The notes under the pieces were generated by a model that was not told the origin of the DNA, did no database searches, and worked only from the letters and a program-made list of their open reading frames with translations. Below are positions 8,201-17,286 of a DNA stretch of 64,000 nt, one piece after another; within the stretch, counting starts at the first letter, position 1, and every line of letters starts with the position of its first letter. Position numbers and translations under genes: made by a program. Source of the DNA: Kiritimatiellia bacterium (lineage in GTDB: Bacteria > Verrucomicrobiota > Kiritimatiellia > RFP12 > UBA1067); the NCBI GenBank assembly GCA_017454745.1, contig JAFTCL010000009.1, positions 1 to 64,000 of the forward strand, written 5' to 3'.

Positions 8201-10479
8201 TTGGATACACGGTCAATAACGCCGGCGATCTCCGCCTCAAGGAAGGCTCTGACCTGACGGTGAAGAATCTCCATCTCAGCACGAGCGGGGCCTCCGGAAA
8301 AGGTCCTGCACACGGACGCATAGTCATCGCCCAGGGTGCGAAACTGGCGGTAAACGGCGAATTCCACATGGGGCGGTGGAGCCAGAACCCGGCTGTCGTG
8401 TCCGTGCACACGGTGGACGTGGGCGGCGAGGTTGACGCTTCGGGCATCATCACCTACGCGGCATACGATTCGCCGCGCTCCGTGCTGTACATCCGCGAGG
8501 GCGGCGTGTTCAAGACGAAAGGCGTCTGGCTGAATCACCTGGAGCATAGATGGGGATACGGCAGCGGCGTAGGGGCTGCGGAAGGCCGCCATTGGCTCGT
8601 GATGGAGGGCGGCAGGTTTGAGATGGGATCGTCCGGTTTCAACGGAATGTGGACGCCCGGCGTGACGAAGGTCGATATCCAGAACGGCGACTTCGTGAAC
8701 GTCAGCGGGGCTTGGGGCGGCAACCACGGCGCACCGATATTCTTCGGCTACGAGATGCCCGGCGGCAAGGTGACGTTCGACATGGACAAGTACTTTGTGA
8801 ACTGGAACACCGGCCTCTCCGGCGCGAGCGATCTGACGGTCAAGGGCTCGGTCAACTTCCAGGGCGGGCGGCCCGCCGACTGCCTGCAGGGCGCCTACAT
8901 CGGATCGATCACCGTCGAGAATACCGGCGGCAACGACTTCCGTAACGTCTCCTGCTTCGGCGGAGGCCTGAAACTCGCCGACGGCGTGAACGCGCAGGTA
9001 GCCAAGTATTCCGACAGCCGCTACGCCTACGCGGTAGCGGGCGCGATGAACTCCGGAAGCAACGCAAAAGACTACTCCGACAATATCGCGGCGACGGCGT
9101 GGAGCTATCCCTTCATCTCCGCAGACTTCTTCAACTACATCCATACCCACTACGACTCAAATCTGCGCCAGTCCTACACCTGCACGGCGGGCCGCGGCGA
9201 GTTCTACGTGCCGGAGGACAAGGCGGGCACATGGACGTTCGCGGGCAACTACGACGATACGATCCGGTTCGACGTTGACGGAGCGCAGGTGTTCAAGAGC
9301 ACGGATTGGGAGAGCGCCGGGATCGGCACGGTGGAACTTGCGGCCGGCTGGCACAAGTTCACCATCACCGCATACGACGCTACAGGCGGGGTAGGCCCGG
9401 CCAAAGCGACCTGGACGAGCGGCAAGTCGCTCGGCTTCGCGACGAGCGAGATCACCTCTACCGACTCTTCGCAGTACATCAAGTTTGCGCCCGGAGCCGA
9501 CATGGGTGACGGCGCAACGCTTGAGATCCGTCCGTGCGCCAACGTATGTGTGTGGAGCTGGCAGAACGGAAACGAAAACTGGAACACTACGGAGAACTGG
9601 AGCCATATCAAGTGCCTTGATTCCGTCGAATATATGCACAGGCACGGAAACGACGGAACCGACACCACGGGGTATTTCAACAATAAGAAGGTCAACAGGT
9701 TCCAGGGCTGGTTCAAGGTCGAAGACAACCAAGGCGGCGAGTGGTCGTTCGATATGCACTACGACGACTACAAGATGTTAGTTATCGACGGCGTGACGTT
9801 GATCAACGTCGGCAGCTGGGGCGATCCCACCAATGCCAAGGTCACGCTCACGCCTGGCTGGCACCGCTGGGAGGCGCGCGTGGGCGACAACACCGGCGGT
9901 TACGGGCCCAACAATAACAAGAACAACTACTGGACGCTCAGCTACATCGCCCCGGACGATCCGACGGAGAAGCAGTTTATCGAGACGAACCTGAAGCTCG
10001 CGGCGACGTTGGGTGACATCGCGGTGCTGGAGCCCACGGGCATCTACAAGGATCTCGAACTGGGCGAAGGCTCAGCGCTGACCTCCGCCGGCACGATGGC
10101 GATGCCGATCTACGGCACACTGAAGGGCACCGGTACGCTGAAGGGCTCGTTCGCTTTCGCGGGCGACTACAACCGCTGGGAAGTGACCGGCGGAGCCGCA
10201 AACAGAGAGCTGGCAAGGGCGACCTTCGAAAATGCGACTGCCGACACCTTCGCCGGGCTTAAGGCCGTGGTGGCGGAATTCGACGAACGCCCGAAGGTTT
10301 CGACCTACTTCCTCACCGGTGCGATGAGCGATATTGCCGACGGGGTGGTCGAAGATGTCGCCGTCACGGTCACCGTCGGCGAGAAGGATTACTCCGGAGA
10401 CTTCTATCTCGCGGTGGAGAACCGCTGTCTGGTGCTGAAGAACAGCAAACCCAGCGGACTGATGATAATCCTGCAATAA
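5212..10479 (+). CDS. giant secreted passenger-repeat protein with two PA14-like domains
   Basis: A 1,755-residue protein. It has an N-terminal signal peptide (about 1-20) and then TYTWTGGGDSNFSTAANW, the opening typical of passenger-associated beta-strand repeat proteins. Residues about 30-1290 are Gly/Thr/Asn-rich short beta-strand repeats, probably a beta-helix. Two PA14-like modules follow: about 1296-1415 (GEFYVPEDKAGTWTFAGNYD) and about 1446-1585 (VNRFQGWFKV, YDDYKMLVIDG), which may bind glycans. The C-terminus ends KPSGLMIILQ. No 12-stranded autotransporter barrel is visible, so secretion by a classical type Va route is not supported. The C-terminal ~1,200 residues are paralogous to the next gene. 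It is monocistronic, with its own promoter and a strong terminator. Probable surface adhesin or glycan-binding protein; this is an inference. Confidence 0.75.
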   Translation: MKLRAFVGVAAAVAALSCPAATYTWTGGGDSNFSTAANWGVDSVAFTADDTCVFNNDATISVTMDSAATVGTISFTGAGAVTIGGAATLTVTKVSNASAAAPTFNCPVQFSGGYVVDFATAAANFAGGATATLPSTDSTDNAASHTLVGEIHFTEDWNSPKIANPWLVPSGSKVYGKLVTGTASAVATANTNPSGLIMRVEDGGYAEFDKFIGGETGNRARISVWGRFKAGIWQAGVEGDKNNSHVGFDGDESHNGIIEAEGIHKYSNYNVYLKNPTLYIGAQGLGCKVKDYTFHFNGCPKTIYATADFEVFGPINTGNLVDWGIALDVDTTFDTQGHTITWTGGATGSGALIKRGDGALVMKPHGCNFTKGVTVNGGSLVFANMRGVGSAPITVSSGATLEFSNPDRTTIANAVTAADGATILFHLDGGKLQGRLGPVVPPASGTVKIMIEGDPVLGRVYELTSGANLTAADLAKFSVDGRDDLTFSISSSGDLAFTTEGSSATQGTTFTYAAENADEAVWSTTVAAWTVEGVAGKTPFAADGNAVFQGSINEAAANVTVDEDLAIGNVTINTDNDLTLAGDGTLGGLGKVTKKGSGNLTLDGANFDAQEFEIAEGKVTLGMNAGLYSLGIDSGTGGGKVTVLDGAQFNLNCTNTAGDNANIRLETTQLKTFVIAGAGPDGRGAIVNDALDGRETHNASWSSSFRRIELAADATIGGLDRFDVRGRSGTAATAKGGIFGPGKKLTVKNPGYFGLISLPLDVESVLITDGGVFRPESATISAPGGITLDNGTLHGYATTYPATVPFFVTANGGTLSAENSTTTINGPVTVADGALLTLGGDYTFTFNGAFTSAGNVKTTGGTRNFAGPFTGTVFEQAGGNTYLANGFDAQTDIALTHTSGRFYLKEGSKAKKINVTHTGGSFGFMPGSGTGPQFEEINITSTGGAIDIRPQAAGMMDVQGVINVNQSAGTTYVYGPTNNAEYGLALTMIGSIAQLSLGYTVNNAGDLRLKEGSDLTVKNLHLSTSGASGKGPAHGRIVIAQGAKLAVNGEFHMGRWSQNPAVVSVHTVDVGGEVDASGIITYAAYDSPRSVLYIREGGVFKTKGVWLNHLEHRWGYGSGVGAAEGRHWLVMEGGRFEMGSSGFNGMWTPGVTKVDIQNGDFVNVSGAWGGNHGAPIFFGYEMPGGKVTFDMDKYFVNWNTGLSGASDLTVKGSVNFQGGRPADCLQGAYIGSITVENTGGNDFRNVSCFGGGLKLADGVNAQVAKYSDSRYAYAVAGAMNSGSNAKDYSDNIAATAWSYPFISADFFNYIHTHYDSNLRQSYTCTAGRGEFYVPEDKAGTWTFAGNYDDTIRFDVDGAQVFKSTDWESAGIGTVELAAGWHKFTITAYDATGGVGPAKATWTSGKSLGFATSEITSTDSSQYIKFAPGADMGDGATLEIRPCANVCVWSWQNGNENWNTTENWSHIKCLDSVEYMHRHGNDGTDTTGYFNNKKVNRFQGWFKVEDNQGGEWSFDMHYDDYKMLVIDGVTLINVGSWGDPTNAKVTLTPGWHRWEARVGDNTGGYGPNNNKNNYWTLSYIAPDDPTEKQFIETNLKLAATLGDIAVLEPTGIYKDLELGEGSALTSAGTMAMPIYGTLKGTGTLKGSFAFAGDYNRWEVTGGAANRELARATFENATADTFAGLKAVVAEFDERPKVSTYFLTGAMSDIADGVVEDVAVTVTVGEKDYSGDFYLAVENRCLVLKNSKPSGLMIILQ

Positions 10480-10532
10480 AGGCATAGACAGGCGGTTGTC
10501 TTCCAACCGCGATTATTGACGATTGTCCCGCT

Positions 10533-10571
10533 GCCGCGGGCATCCGCAAAGGATGCCCGCGGCTTTTGTTT
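10533..10571 (+). terminator. strong intrinsic terminator
   Basis: Perfect 13-bp stem GCCGCGGGCATCC (10533-10545) and its complement (10551-10563), loop GCAAA, followed by TTTTGTTT. It ends the transcript of the 5212-10479 gene. Confidence 0.9.
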
Positions 10572-10646
10572 GCCATATCCGGTTCCGCAATCGCCGCGGC
10601 GGAAAATTTAAAGCGTAAATTATTGAAATAAAAGGACTTAAAACTA

Positions 10647-10662
10647 CCCCCCCCCCCCCCCC
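10647..10662 (+). repeat. homopolymer tract of 16 C upstream of a surface-protein promoter
   Basis: Sixteen consecutive C lie between the terminator at 10571 and the promoter at 10673, 10 bp before the -35 box. Poly-C or poly-G runs of this length are classical slipped-strand mispairing sites. The placement suggests length-dependent transcription of the gene at 10803. Any role here is inference. Confidence 0.7.
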
Positions 10663-10672
10663 TAAAAATTTA

Positions 10673-10701
10673 TTGCGCGGCCCTCCGGTTTTTGGTACTA
10701 T
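10673..10701 (+). promoter_or_regulatory. candidate promoter of the second giant secreted protein
   Basis: TTGCGC (10673-10678), 17-bp spacer, TACTAT (10696-10701), with TGG just before the -10 (TGGTACTAT). The -35 is weak (3 of 6), which would suit modulation by the adjacent poly-C tract. The leader runs from about 10708 to 10802. Confidence 0.5.
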
Positions 10702-10802
10702 ATCATAATGTGTTTGAAAAGTGCTGAATGTTTTCGGTTTCAGGCGATGGCATTCGGTATGGGGAGAAAGTACGTAAGTACCATAGCAAGGAGTGCGTTA
10801 CA

Positions 10803-13800
10803 ATGAGTGGGAAATCAGTAGCGGTTGCCGTCTTATGTGCGGCATTTTTCATTGGTTCGGCGTTTGCCGATACCACCTACACGCAAAACAGCGAAGGCTG
10901 GGGTGAGGCATTGACCGTCGGTGACGGCGAGACCGTAACCATTGATGGCGGCTCTGGCAACGGCTGGGGTGGCGCGATAACGGTAAATTCAAACGGCACG
11001 GTTAAAGTGCGAGGAATCATCCGGCTCAACGGTACCGTAACCGTAGCGAAGGGTGGCGTCCTGGATATCGAGAGCGGCACCGCGTATTGCGAATTCGGCG
11101 CACGGACCGCCACTGGCACGGTAACCATCCGTTCGGGTGCGCAGTTGAACATCAACCGCTCGGATGCGTTCAACTACGCCAACGGCTTCATACTCCACAT
11201 CTACGGCACCTTCAACTGCCAGACGTTCCGGCAATCATTCAATGTGGCGGACAGGGTATATTTCCATGACGGCGCACGGATGATCGGTGTGGGCGACGGA
11301 AACGGCGGCATCGACCTATACGCCGACGGCTGCCGCATCATCGCCGATGGCGAAAGCGTCATCGAAAGTCCAATTAAAGCGCGCACCACGGGCGGAACGT
11401 TGAACATTGCCTGCTGCGAAAACGCCCACCCCTGTTTCAAAGGCGGCTTCATCTACGGCAGCAGCTCCAACGGCAAGGGCAACATCGTGCAGGTCGCGGC
11501 GACGGCCGAAGAGGGCAACGCCGCCGGAACCTGCGACAACGCCGTGGTCGAGATCGGCCCCAGCACGGATCAGGGCAAATTCATCTTCATCTCCGACGCG
11601 ATCGTCGCCCTCACCGGCGTGACGCCAAGCTTCTCCGTCGAATCGTCCGCAGCCGGACTGACCTTCGTTGCCGACAAAGCGACGGCCACAACCTTCCATG
11701 CGAACGTGCAGACCCTGCCTGAGATCACCGCCGCAACCGCGACGGTGAGCCTTACGGGTGCCGGCATCGTCGCGCTACGCGACGCCGCCCCGGCCTTCCC
11801 GATCACCTTCGACGGTGCCTCGCTCCAGATCGCGGCAGGTACGCCTGTCGCGCTCGCGGCCGGTTCGTCCGTCTCCGCCACGACGCTCGTGGGCGTGGAG
11901 AATCTCGCCGCCAACACCGCCGCGACGCTGTTCACCGGCGCGGACGCGGATTTTGACGTGTCCAAACTCTCCGCCACGGCGATGCGCAACGGCATCGCGC
12001 TCGGCACGGCGGTCGCGCCAGCCCTCGCGGACGGCACCGTATCCATCACCGGCGTGGCCGCGTATGACGCCAACGCCTGGATCGAGCCGTTCATCCAAGA
12101 GCGGGCTCTCATCTGGCTCGACGCCTCCGACGCCGCGAACTTCGTCTTTACCGACACGATGGGTGAAGTCGCCGTCTGGAAGGACCGTTCTGCGTGCGGG
12201 CGAGACGCCAGCTACTACGACTCCCCGAGCGCCAACTACCAGCGCTACCACGGTACGCTCGGCGTATCCGCCGGTGTCCCGGCGTTCCTCATGGGAACAA
12301 CCGGCAGTTGCATCGACCTCAAATACGCCCGGATGACGACAATGCGTTCGGTCTTCTGGGTGATGGCCATCGAGCAGAACGGTAACGCATGGTTCCTGGG
12401 TGACTCCGGCGCCTACCGTTTCCACCGCACGACCACGCTGGCTTACGCCTACGACAACGCGAATGTCTATTTCAAGAACGGCAGCATCTACTGCGACGGC
12501 GTAAAGGCGGAAAACCCCGTCTCCACCATCCCGCCGACGGATCGCCACGTCTATTCCACCGTCAACACGTCGAACAACATGGAGAGCGACTACCTCACCA
12601 GCGACGTGCGCGATGCCAACAACGCCGGCCCGCGTTCCGGCGGACGCGACATCTCGGAGTTCATCGCCTTCGATTTCGCACTCCCTGACGCCGACCGCCA
12701 AGCCATCGAGGCGTACCTCGCCGCGAAGTGGATGGGGGCGAACCCGACGGCGGCCGCGACAGACGCCAACACCTACACCCTCACGTCAACGTTTGATGTT
12801 GGAGGGGCCGTCTCCGGCGACAAGAACCTCGTCTTCACGGACGGCGCAGCGGTCGCCTTCTCGGACATCACCGCCGACGCGCCCGCGCTCGCTACAACAG
12901 GTTCGGTCACGATTCCCTCCGGGACAACGATTCCCGTCACGGTGGATGCCGAAACGCTCCAACCCGGCACCTATACCCTCATTTCCGCCGCAAACGGCAT
13001 AACCTCGCTCGACCAGTTCGCCGCATCCGCCACGACGGCGGCTGGTGTCGCGGCGACATTCGCCGTGTCGGATGGCAAACTGACGATGACGCTTGCCGTC
13101 ACCGCCGCCAGCGCGGCCCAGACGTGGCGGCCTGCGGATGCCTCCGACCTCGGCTGGAACGCCACCAGTGCCAACTGGCTGCTTGACGGCGGCGTGATGA
13201 GCGGCTTCTTGAGTTACATCCCCGTCGTCTTCGACGGCAACGATACGGCAACGGGCGAAATCACCGTTTCGGGAACCCACTCGATGGGGCCCCTGAACGT
13301 TACCGGCGCGAAGGACTATACGCTTATCGGCGATGGTACGCTCCTCGGCACGGACACGATCACACTGGGCGGCACGGGCACCGTCATGCTCAACGGCGTG
13401 GGTTTCGGTGACCAGCCCATCGTCATCAAGGACGGGCAGAAGGTCGCGTTGGGGGCGAACGCCCCTGAAAACACCCTCGGCACCGACAGCGGCACGGACG
13501 GCGGGAAGGTGACGATTAAAGACGGCGGACAGCTCAACATCAACTACACTTCCACCGTGAGCAACAATACCGACCCGCGCCAGGAACTCACCCACCACAA
13601 GGTCTTCGTCCTTTCCGGCGACGGTCCCGACGGGCGCGGTGCGCTCATCAACGACGCGCTTGACGGGCGCGGTACGGCCAACGAGGACAACCCCTACGGT
13701 TCGCAGTTGCGGCGAATCGAGCTGGCGGACGACGCGACGGTCGGCGGCACGCACCGCATGGAGGTGCGTCTGCGTTCCGGAACCTACGCCACAGCGGAAC

Positions 13801-16799
13801 CCGGCATCTACGGTCCCGACAAGCGGCTCACCATCAAATCTACCAACCCCTACGGTTTCGGCCTTATCAGCCAGCCGATCAACGTTGGCGCGGTGACCAT
13901 CGCGGAAGGCGCGACGTTCCGTCCCGAAGCGATGACCGAGTCGCAGTTCAACATCCCCGACGGCATCACCTTCGAAGGCGGTATCCTGCATGCCTACAGC
14001 AGCACCTATCCCGCCTCGGTGCCGTTCCTCGTAACTGATAAGGGTGGAACCATCAACGCCGCGAACGGTACGGCGACCCTGAAAGGGCCGGTGACGGTCG
14101 CGGCGGGCGGCAAACTCACGATGAACGGCGAATACACCGTCTACTACCAGGGCGGAATCACCGCGCAAGGAGATATCGAGACGACGGGCGGAACGCATGT
14201 TCTCGCGGGACCGATGTCCTTCGCCAACATGCCAATCCTGACCGGCGGCGGCTTGTACATCGGCAGCGGTTTCTCGGCGAACACCTTTACGCTGGAACAC
14301 GCGAGCGGGTCATCCGGATTCTTCCTGAACAACACGTCGCCCAACTTTGAAACCGCGAACTTCACGGTCACCGGCGGCGCGTTCGACATCCGTCCGCAGG
14401 TGGCGGGCATCCTCGACGTTCAGGGCACAGTGAACCTGCATCAGACGGCGGGAACCACGTATGCTTACGGAACGAACACCAACGCCGAGTATGGCGTAGC
14501 CATGAAACTCGTGGGCGAGATCGAGAACCTCTCCGTCGGCCTCAATGCCAGCCGCTCCGGCACATTGGAACTCAAGGCGGGAAGCGACTTGACGACCAAA
14601 GCGCTCTGGACCGGTAACAACGGCTCCGGACCGTCGGCGGGACGGGTGATTATCGACCAGGGGGCTAAAGTCACCATAACCTCTGACAGCTTCCGGAACG
14701 GACACTGGAGCGGGACTCCGGCAGTGCCGTCCGTCCATCGGATGGATATCTACGGCGAGGTTGACGCCTTGCCCGCAATCCTCTGGGACACCTACGACTG
14801 CCCGCGCGGCGAGGTCTATCTCCATGAAGGCGGCCTGTTGCGGGTCAAAGGCATCTGGGCGAACCGCCAGCAAGGTAACAACAACTCCACCTACAACCAC
14901 CCGTATGCCAACGGAACGGAAGCCGGTGCCGGTCGGCACTGGTTCCTGATGGAAGGCGGGCGGCTGGAGCTGGGTTCGAGCGGCTTCGGCGGTGCTCGGA
15001 CGCCCGGTGTAACGCGGTTCGACCTCCAAAATGGCGAGGTCGTCAATGTCTCCGGCGCCTGGGGCGGCGACGCGGCTTTCCCGATCTTCTTCGGTTACGA
15101 GAAGTTGGGCGGTCATGTGACCTTCGACCTTGCCGAGTATTACATCAACTGGAACAACGGTCTTTCCGGCGCGAGCGACCTGACGATCAAGGGTTCGGTC
15201 AACTTCCAGGGCCAGCGCACCGACGAGCGCCTGCAGGGCGCGATGCTCGGTTCGCTCACCATTGAGAACACCGGCGGCAACGACCTTCGCGTGACATCCT
15301 ACTTCGGCGGCGGACTCGCCCTCGCCGACAATGTGAACGCGCAGGTGGCCAAGTACTCCGATGACCACTACCCCTTCGCGATCGCGGGCAACGTGCAAGA
15401 CCAGATCGCGACATCCGCCTGGAGCTATCCGTTCATCGCGTCCGACTTCTGGACCTTCATCCACAAGCATTACGGCTCAAATCCGCGCCGGACCTACACC
15501 TCCTTCGCGGGGCGCGGCGAGTTCTACGTGCCGCCGGAGAAGGCGGGCAAGTGGACCTTCGCGGGTAACTATGATGACAACATCCGCCTGGATGTGGACG
15601 GCACGCAGGTATTCAAGAGCGCGAGCTGGACCGCCGCCGGGGTCGGCACGGTCGAGCTCTCCGCAGGTTGGCACGCCTTCACGCTATCATCGTATGACGG
15701 TACCGGCGGAATCGGGCCGGGGCAGGCCACATGGTCGGACGGCAAGTCGATCGGATTCCTCATCGGCGAATCCACCTCCACCACCTCTGGAGACTACACT
15801 AAGTTCGTGCCAAACGCCGACATGGGCGACGGTATCACCCTACAAATCCGCCCGAAAGCCAACGCCTGCGTTTGGAGTTGGCAGAAAGGCAACGCCAATT
15901 GGGACACCACGGAAAACTGGTCGCACATCAAGTGCATCGATTCCGTCGCCTACATGCACAAGTACGGTTCCAACGCGGCGGCGGACACGCTGGGATATTT
16001 CGCCTCTAAGGTTAACCGCTTCCAGGGCTGGTTCAAGGTCGAGGAATTGCAAGAGGGCGAATGGACCTTCAAGATGTTCTATGACGACTACAAAATGCTG
16101 ATCGTGGACGGCGAGCAGCTAATTAAACACACCACGCCGTGGACCGGCGTGCCAAGCGCGACCAAGACACTGGCGGCGGGCTGGCACCGCTGGGAGGTGC
16201 GCGTGGGCGACGGCAGCGGCGGCTGGGGTCCGAACGGTACCTACAACAACTACAACACGCTCTCCTACATCGCGCCGGGCGAGGATGAAAAACAGTGGAA
16301 CGAGACCAACCTGAAGCTGGCGGCGACGCTGGGCGACATCGCGGCGCTTGAACCCACGGGAATCTACAAGGAGCTGGAGCTGGGCGCGGGTTCCGCGCTC
16401 ACCTCCGCCGGCACGATGGCGATGCCGATCTACGGCACGCTCAAAGGCACCGGTACGCTGAAGGGCTCGTTCGCCTTCGCGGGCGACTACAACTGCTGGG
16501 AAGTGACTGGCGGAGCAGCAAACAAAGAGCTGGCAAGGGCAACCTTCGAAAATGCGACTGCCGACACCTTTACCGGACTCAAGGCCGTAAAGGCGACCTT
16601 TGACGAGCGCCCGAAGGTTTCGACCTACTTCCTCACCGGTGCGGTGAGCGGTCTTGCCGACGGAGTGGTTGAAAATGTCGCCGTCACGGTCACCGCCGGA
16701 GAGACGGACTATTCTGCGGACTTCTACCTTGCGGTGGAGGCAAGCCGGCTGGTGCTGAAGAACACCAAGCCCAGCGGACTGATAATAATCATCCAATAG
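10803..16799 (+). CDS. giant secreted LamG-like/passenger-repeat/PA14 protein
   Basis: A 1,998-residue protein. ATG 10803 is preferred over the in-frame ATG at 10728 because AAGGAG (10788-10793) precedes it by 9 nt and a signal peptide (MSGKSVAVAVLCAAFFIGSA) starts there. Order: signal peptide; beta-strand repeats (about 25-420); a concanavalin/LamG-like module (about 429-644, from LIWLDASDAANF to EAYLAAKWMG); more strand repeats (about 770-1530); two PA14-like modules (about 1532-1659 and 1685-1829); C-terminus ending KPSGLIIIIQ. From about residue 770 onward it parallels residues about 520-1755 of the preceding protein. Likely surface-exposed. The paired genes, with a possibly phase-variable promoter on this one, resemble an antigenic or adhesin repertoire. 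No membrane anchor is seen. Confidence 0.75.
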   Translation: MSGKSVAVAVLCAAFFIGSAFADTTYTQNSEGWGEALTVGDGETVTIDGGSGNGWGGAITVNSNGTVKVRGIIRLNGTVTVAKGGVLDIESGTAYCEFGARTATGTVTIRSGAQLNINRSDAFNYANGFILHIYGTFNCQTFRQSFNVADRVYFHDGARMIGVGDGNGGIDLYADGCRIIADGESVIESPIKARTTGGTLNIACCENAHPCFKGGFIYGSSSNGKGNIVQVAATAEEGNAAGTCDNAVVEIGPSTDQGKFIFISDAIVALTGVTPSFSVESSAAGLTFVADKATATTFHANVQTLPEITAATATVSLTGAGIVALRDAAPAFPITFDGASLQIAAGTPVALAAGSSVSATTLVGVENLAANTAATLFTGADADFDVSKLSATAMRNGIALGTAVAPALADGTVSITGVAAYDANAWIEPFIQERALIWLDASDAANFVFTDTMGEVAVWKDRSACGRDASYYDSPSANYQRYHGTLGVSAGVPAFLMGTTGSCIDLKYARMTTMRSVFWVMAIEQNGNAWFLGDSGAYRFHRTTTLAYAYDNANVYFKNGSIYCDGVKAENPVSTIPPTDRHVYSTVNTSNNMESDYLTSDVRDANNAGPRSGGRDISEFIAFDFALPDADRQAIEAYLAAKWMGANPTAAATDANTYTLTSTFDVGGAVSGDKNLVFTDGAAVAFSDITADAPALATTGSVTIPSGTTIPVTVDAETLQPGTYTLISAANGITSLDQFAASATTAAGVAATFAVSDGKLTMTLAVTAASAAQTWRPADASDLGWNATSANWLLDGGVMSGFLSYIPVVFDGNDTATGEITVSGTHSMGPLNVTGAKDYTLIGDGTLLGTDTITLGGTGTVMLNGVGFGDQPIVIKDGQKVALGANAPENTLGTDSGTDGGKVTIKDGGQLNINYTSTVSNNTDPRQELTHHKVFVLSGDGPDGRGALINDALDGRGTANEDNPYGSQLRRIELADDATVGGTHRMEVRLRSGTYATAEPGIYGPDKRLTIKSTNPYGFGLISQPINVGAVTIAEGATFRPEAMTESQFNIPDGITFEGGILHAYSSTYPASVPFLVTDKGGTINAANGTATLKGPVTVAAGGKLTMNGEYTVYYQGGITAQGDIETTGGTHVLAGPMSFANMPILTGGGLYIGSGFSANTFTLEHASGSSGFFLNNTSPNFETANFTVTGGAFDIRPQVAGILDVQGTVNLHQTAGTTYAYGTNTNAEYGVAMKLVGEIENLSVGLNASRSGTLELKAGSDLTTKALWTGNNGSGPSAGRVIIDQGAKVTITSDSFRNGHWSGTPAVPSVHRMDIYGEVDALPAILWDTYDCPRGEVYLHEGGLLRVKGIWANRQQGNNNSTYNHPYANGTEAGAGRHWFLMEGGRLELGSSGFGGARTPGVTRFDLQNGEVVNVSGAWGGDAAFPIFFGYEKLGGHVTFDLAEYYINWNNGLSGASDLTIKGSVNFQGQRTDERLQGAMLGSLTIENTGGNDLRVTSYFGGGLALADNVNAQVAKYSDDHYPFAIAGNVQDQIATSAWSYPFIASDFWTFIHKHYGSNPRRTYTSFAGRGEFYVPPEKAGKWTFAGNYDDNIRLDVDGTQVFKSASWTAAGVGTVELSAGWHAFTLSSYDGTGGIGPGQATWSDGKSIGFLIGESTSTTSGDYTKFVPNADMGDGITLQIRPKANACVWSWQKGNANWDTTENWSHIKCIDSVAYMHKYGSNAAADTLGYFASKVNRFQGWFKVEELQEGEWTFKMFYDDYKMLIVDGEQLIKHTTPWTGVPSATKTLAAGWHRWEVRVGDGSGGWGPNGTYNNYNTLSYIAPGEDEKQWNETNLKLAATLGDIAALEPTGIYKELELGAGSALTSAGTMAMPIYGTLKGTGTLKGSFAFAGDYNCWEVTGGAANKELARATFENATADTFTGLKAVKATFDERPKVSTYFLTGAVSGLADGVVENVAVTVTAGETDYSADFYLAVEASRLVLKNTKPSGLIIIIQ

Positions 16800-16811
16800 C
16801 GGCATTGACCG

Positions 16812-16844
16812 GGGGCGGCCAGAAACGGCCGCCCCTTTTTTTTT
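16812..16844 (+). terminator. strong intrinsic terminator
   Basis: GGGGCGGCC (16812-16820), loop AGAAAC, GGCCGCCCC (16827-16835), then nine T. It lies 12 nt after the stop at 16799. Confidence 0.92.
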
Positions 16845-16856
16845 AAGGCGATTGCA

Positions 16857-16953
16857 GACGGGACAGACCCCGTCCCTCCCCGGACGCCCCTGTCGCACGG
16901 CAGTTGCGCGGTTACGGGAAAACCGCGCTTCGTCGCGGCCGGGTCTCGCACTC
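16857..16953 (+). repeat. intergenic structured repeat, copy 1
   Basis: About 97 nt that align with 17119-17217, sharing CGGGAC, CCCGT, GTTACGGGA and GCTTC blocks. It opens with a hairpin, GACGGG (16857-16862), loop ACAGAC, CCCGTC (16869-16874). A second potential hairpin is GCGCGGTT/AACCGCGC around the GTTACGGGA core. The 16800-17286 gap holds the terminator, this repeat, a promoter and the second copy; I see no gene in it. Confidence 0.6.
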
Positions 16954-17025
16954 GCCCCCGGTGTTATACGGACGGCGGTGAATTACGCAGATGCGCCAAA
17001 TATTCGATTTTTTATAATTTCCGGC

Positions 17026-17054
17026 TTGTACGGTGCAAATCGATATGCTACAAT
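17026..17054 (+). promoter_or_regulatory. promoter of the 862-residue secreted protein
   Basis: TTGTAC (17026-17031), 17-bp spacer, TACAAT (17049-17054) with TG one base before (TGCTACAAT). The predicted leader of roughly 225 nt contains the second structured repeat. Confidence 0.7.
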
Positions 17055-17118
17055 CTTATGTCATTTGTGGGTGGTTTGCCGTTTCTAGTGAGGAAGTTGC
17101 AAAATCTACGCAATCAAG

Positions 17119-17217
17119 AACGGGACGAAGCCCGTTCCTCTCCAAATGCGCATCTTGCAACACATCTGCGCAGTTACGGGAGCCGAGCTTCTCGCCGCAA
17201 CCGGGTTTTGCGACTGC
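17119..17217 (+). repeat. intergenic structured repeat, copy 2, inside a 5' leader
   Basis: Diverged copy of 16857-16953. The opening hairpin is AACGGG (17119-17124), loop ACGAAG, CCCGTT (17131-17136). Relative to copy 1 the closing pair changes from G-C to A-T with pairing kept, a compensatory change. It lies between the promoter at 17054 and the start codon at 17287, so it would be transcribed as leader RNA. Confidence 0.6.
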
Positions 17218-17286
17218 CTCTGGTTTTAAAGTTTGTGGTGATGCCGTGACGGCGCATCACGGAGTTATGGTGTGCGGAGACAATAA

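Noticed and set aside
6976..9150. 724-residue open frame antisense to the first giant secreted gene
   Set aside because: It is rich in Arg/His/Val/Ala in the way antisense frames of GC-rich repeat genes are, has no ribosome site or promoter, and lies wholly inside a well-supported gene.
12786..14300. 504-residue open frame antisense to the second giant secreted gene
   Set aside because: Same reason: a shadow frame of a biased-codon gene, with no domain or start signal of its own.
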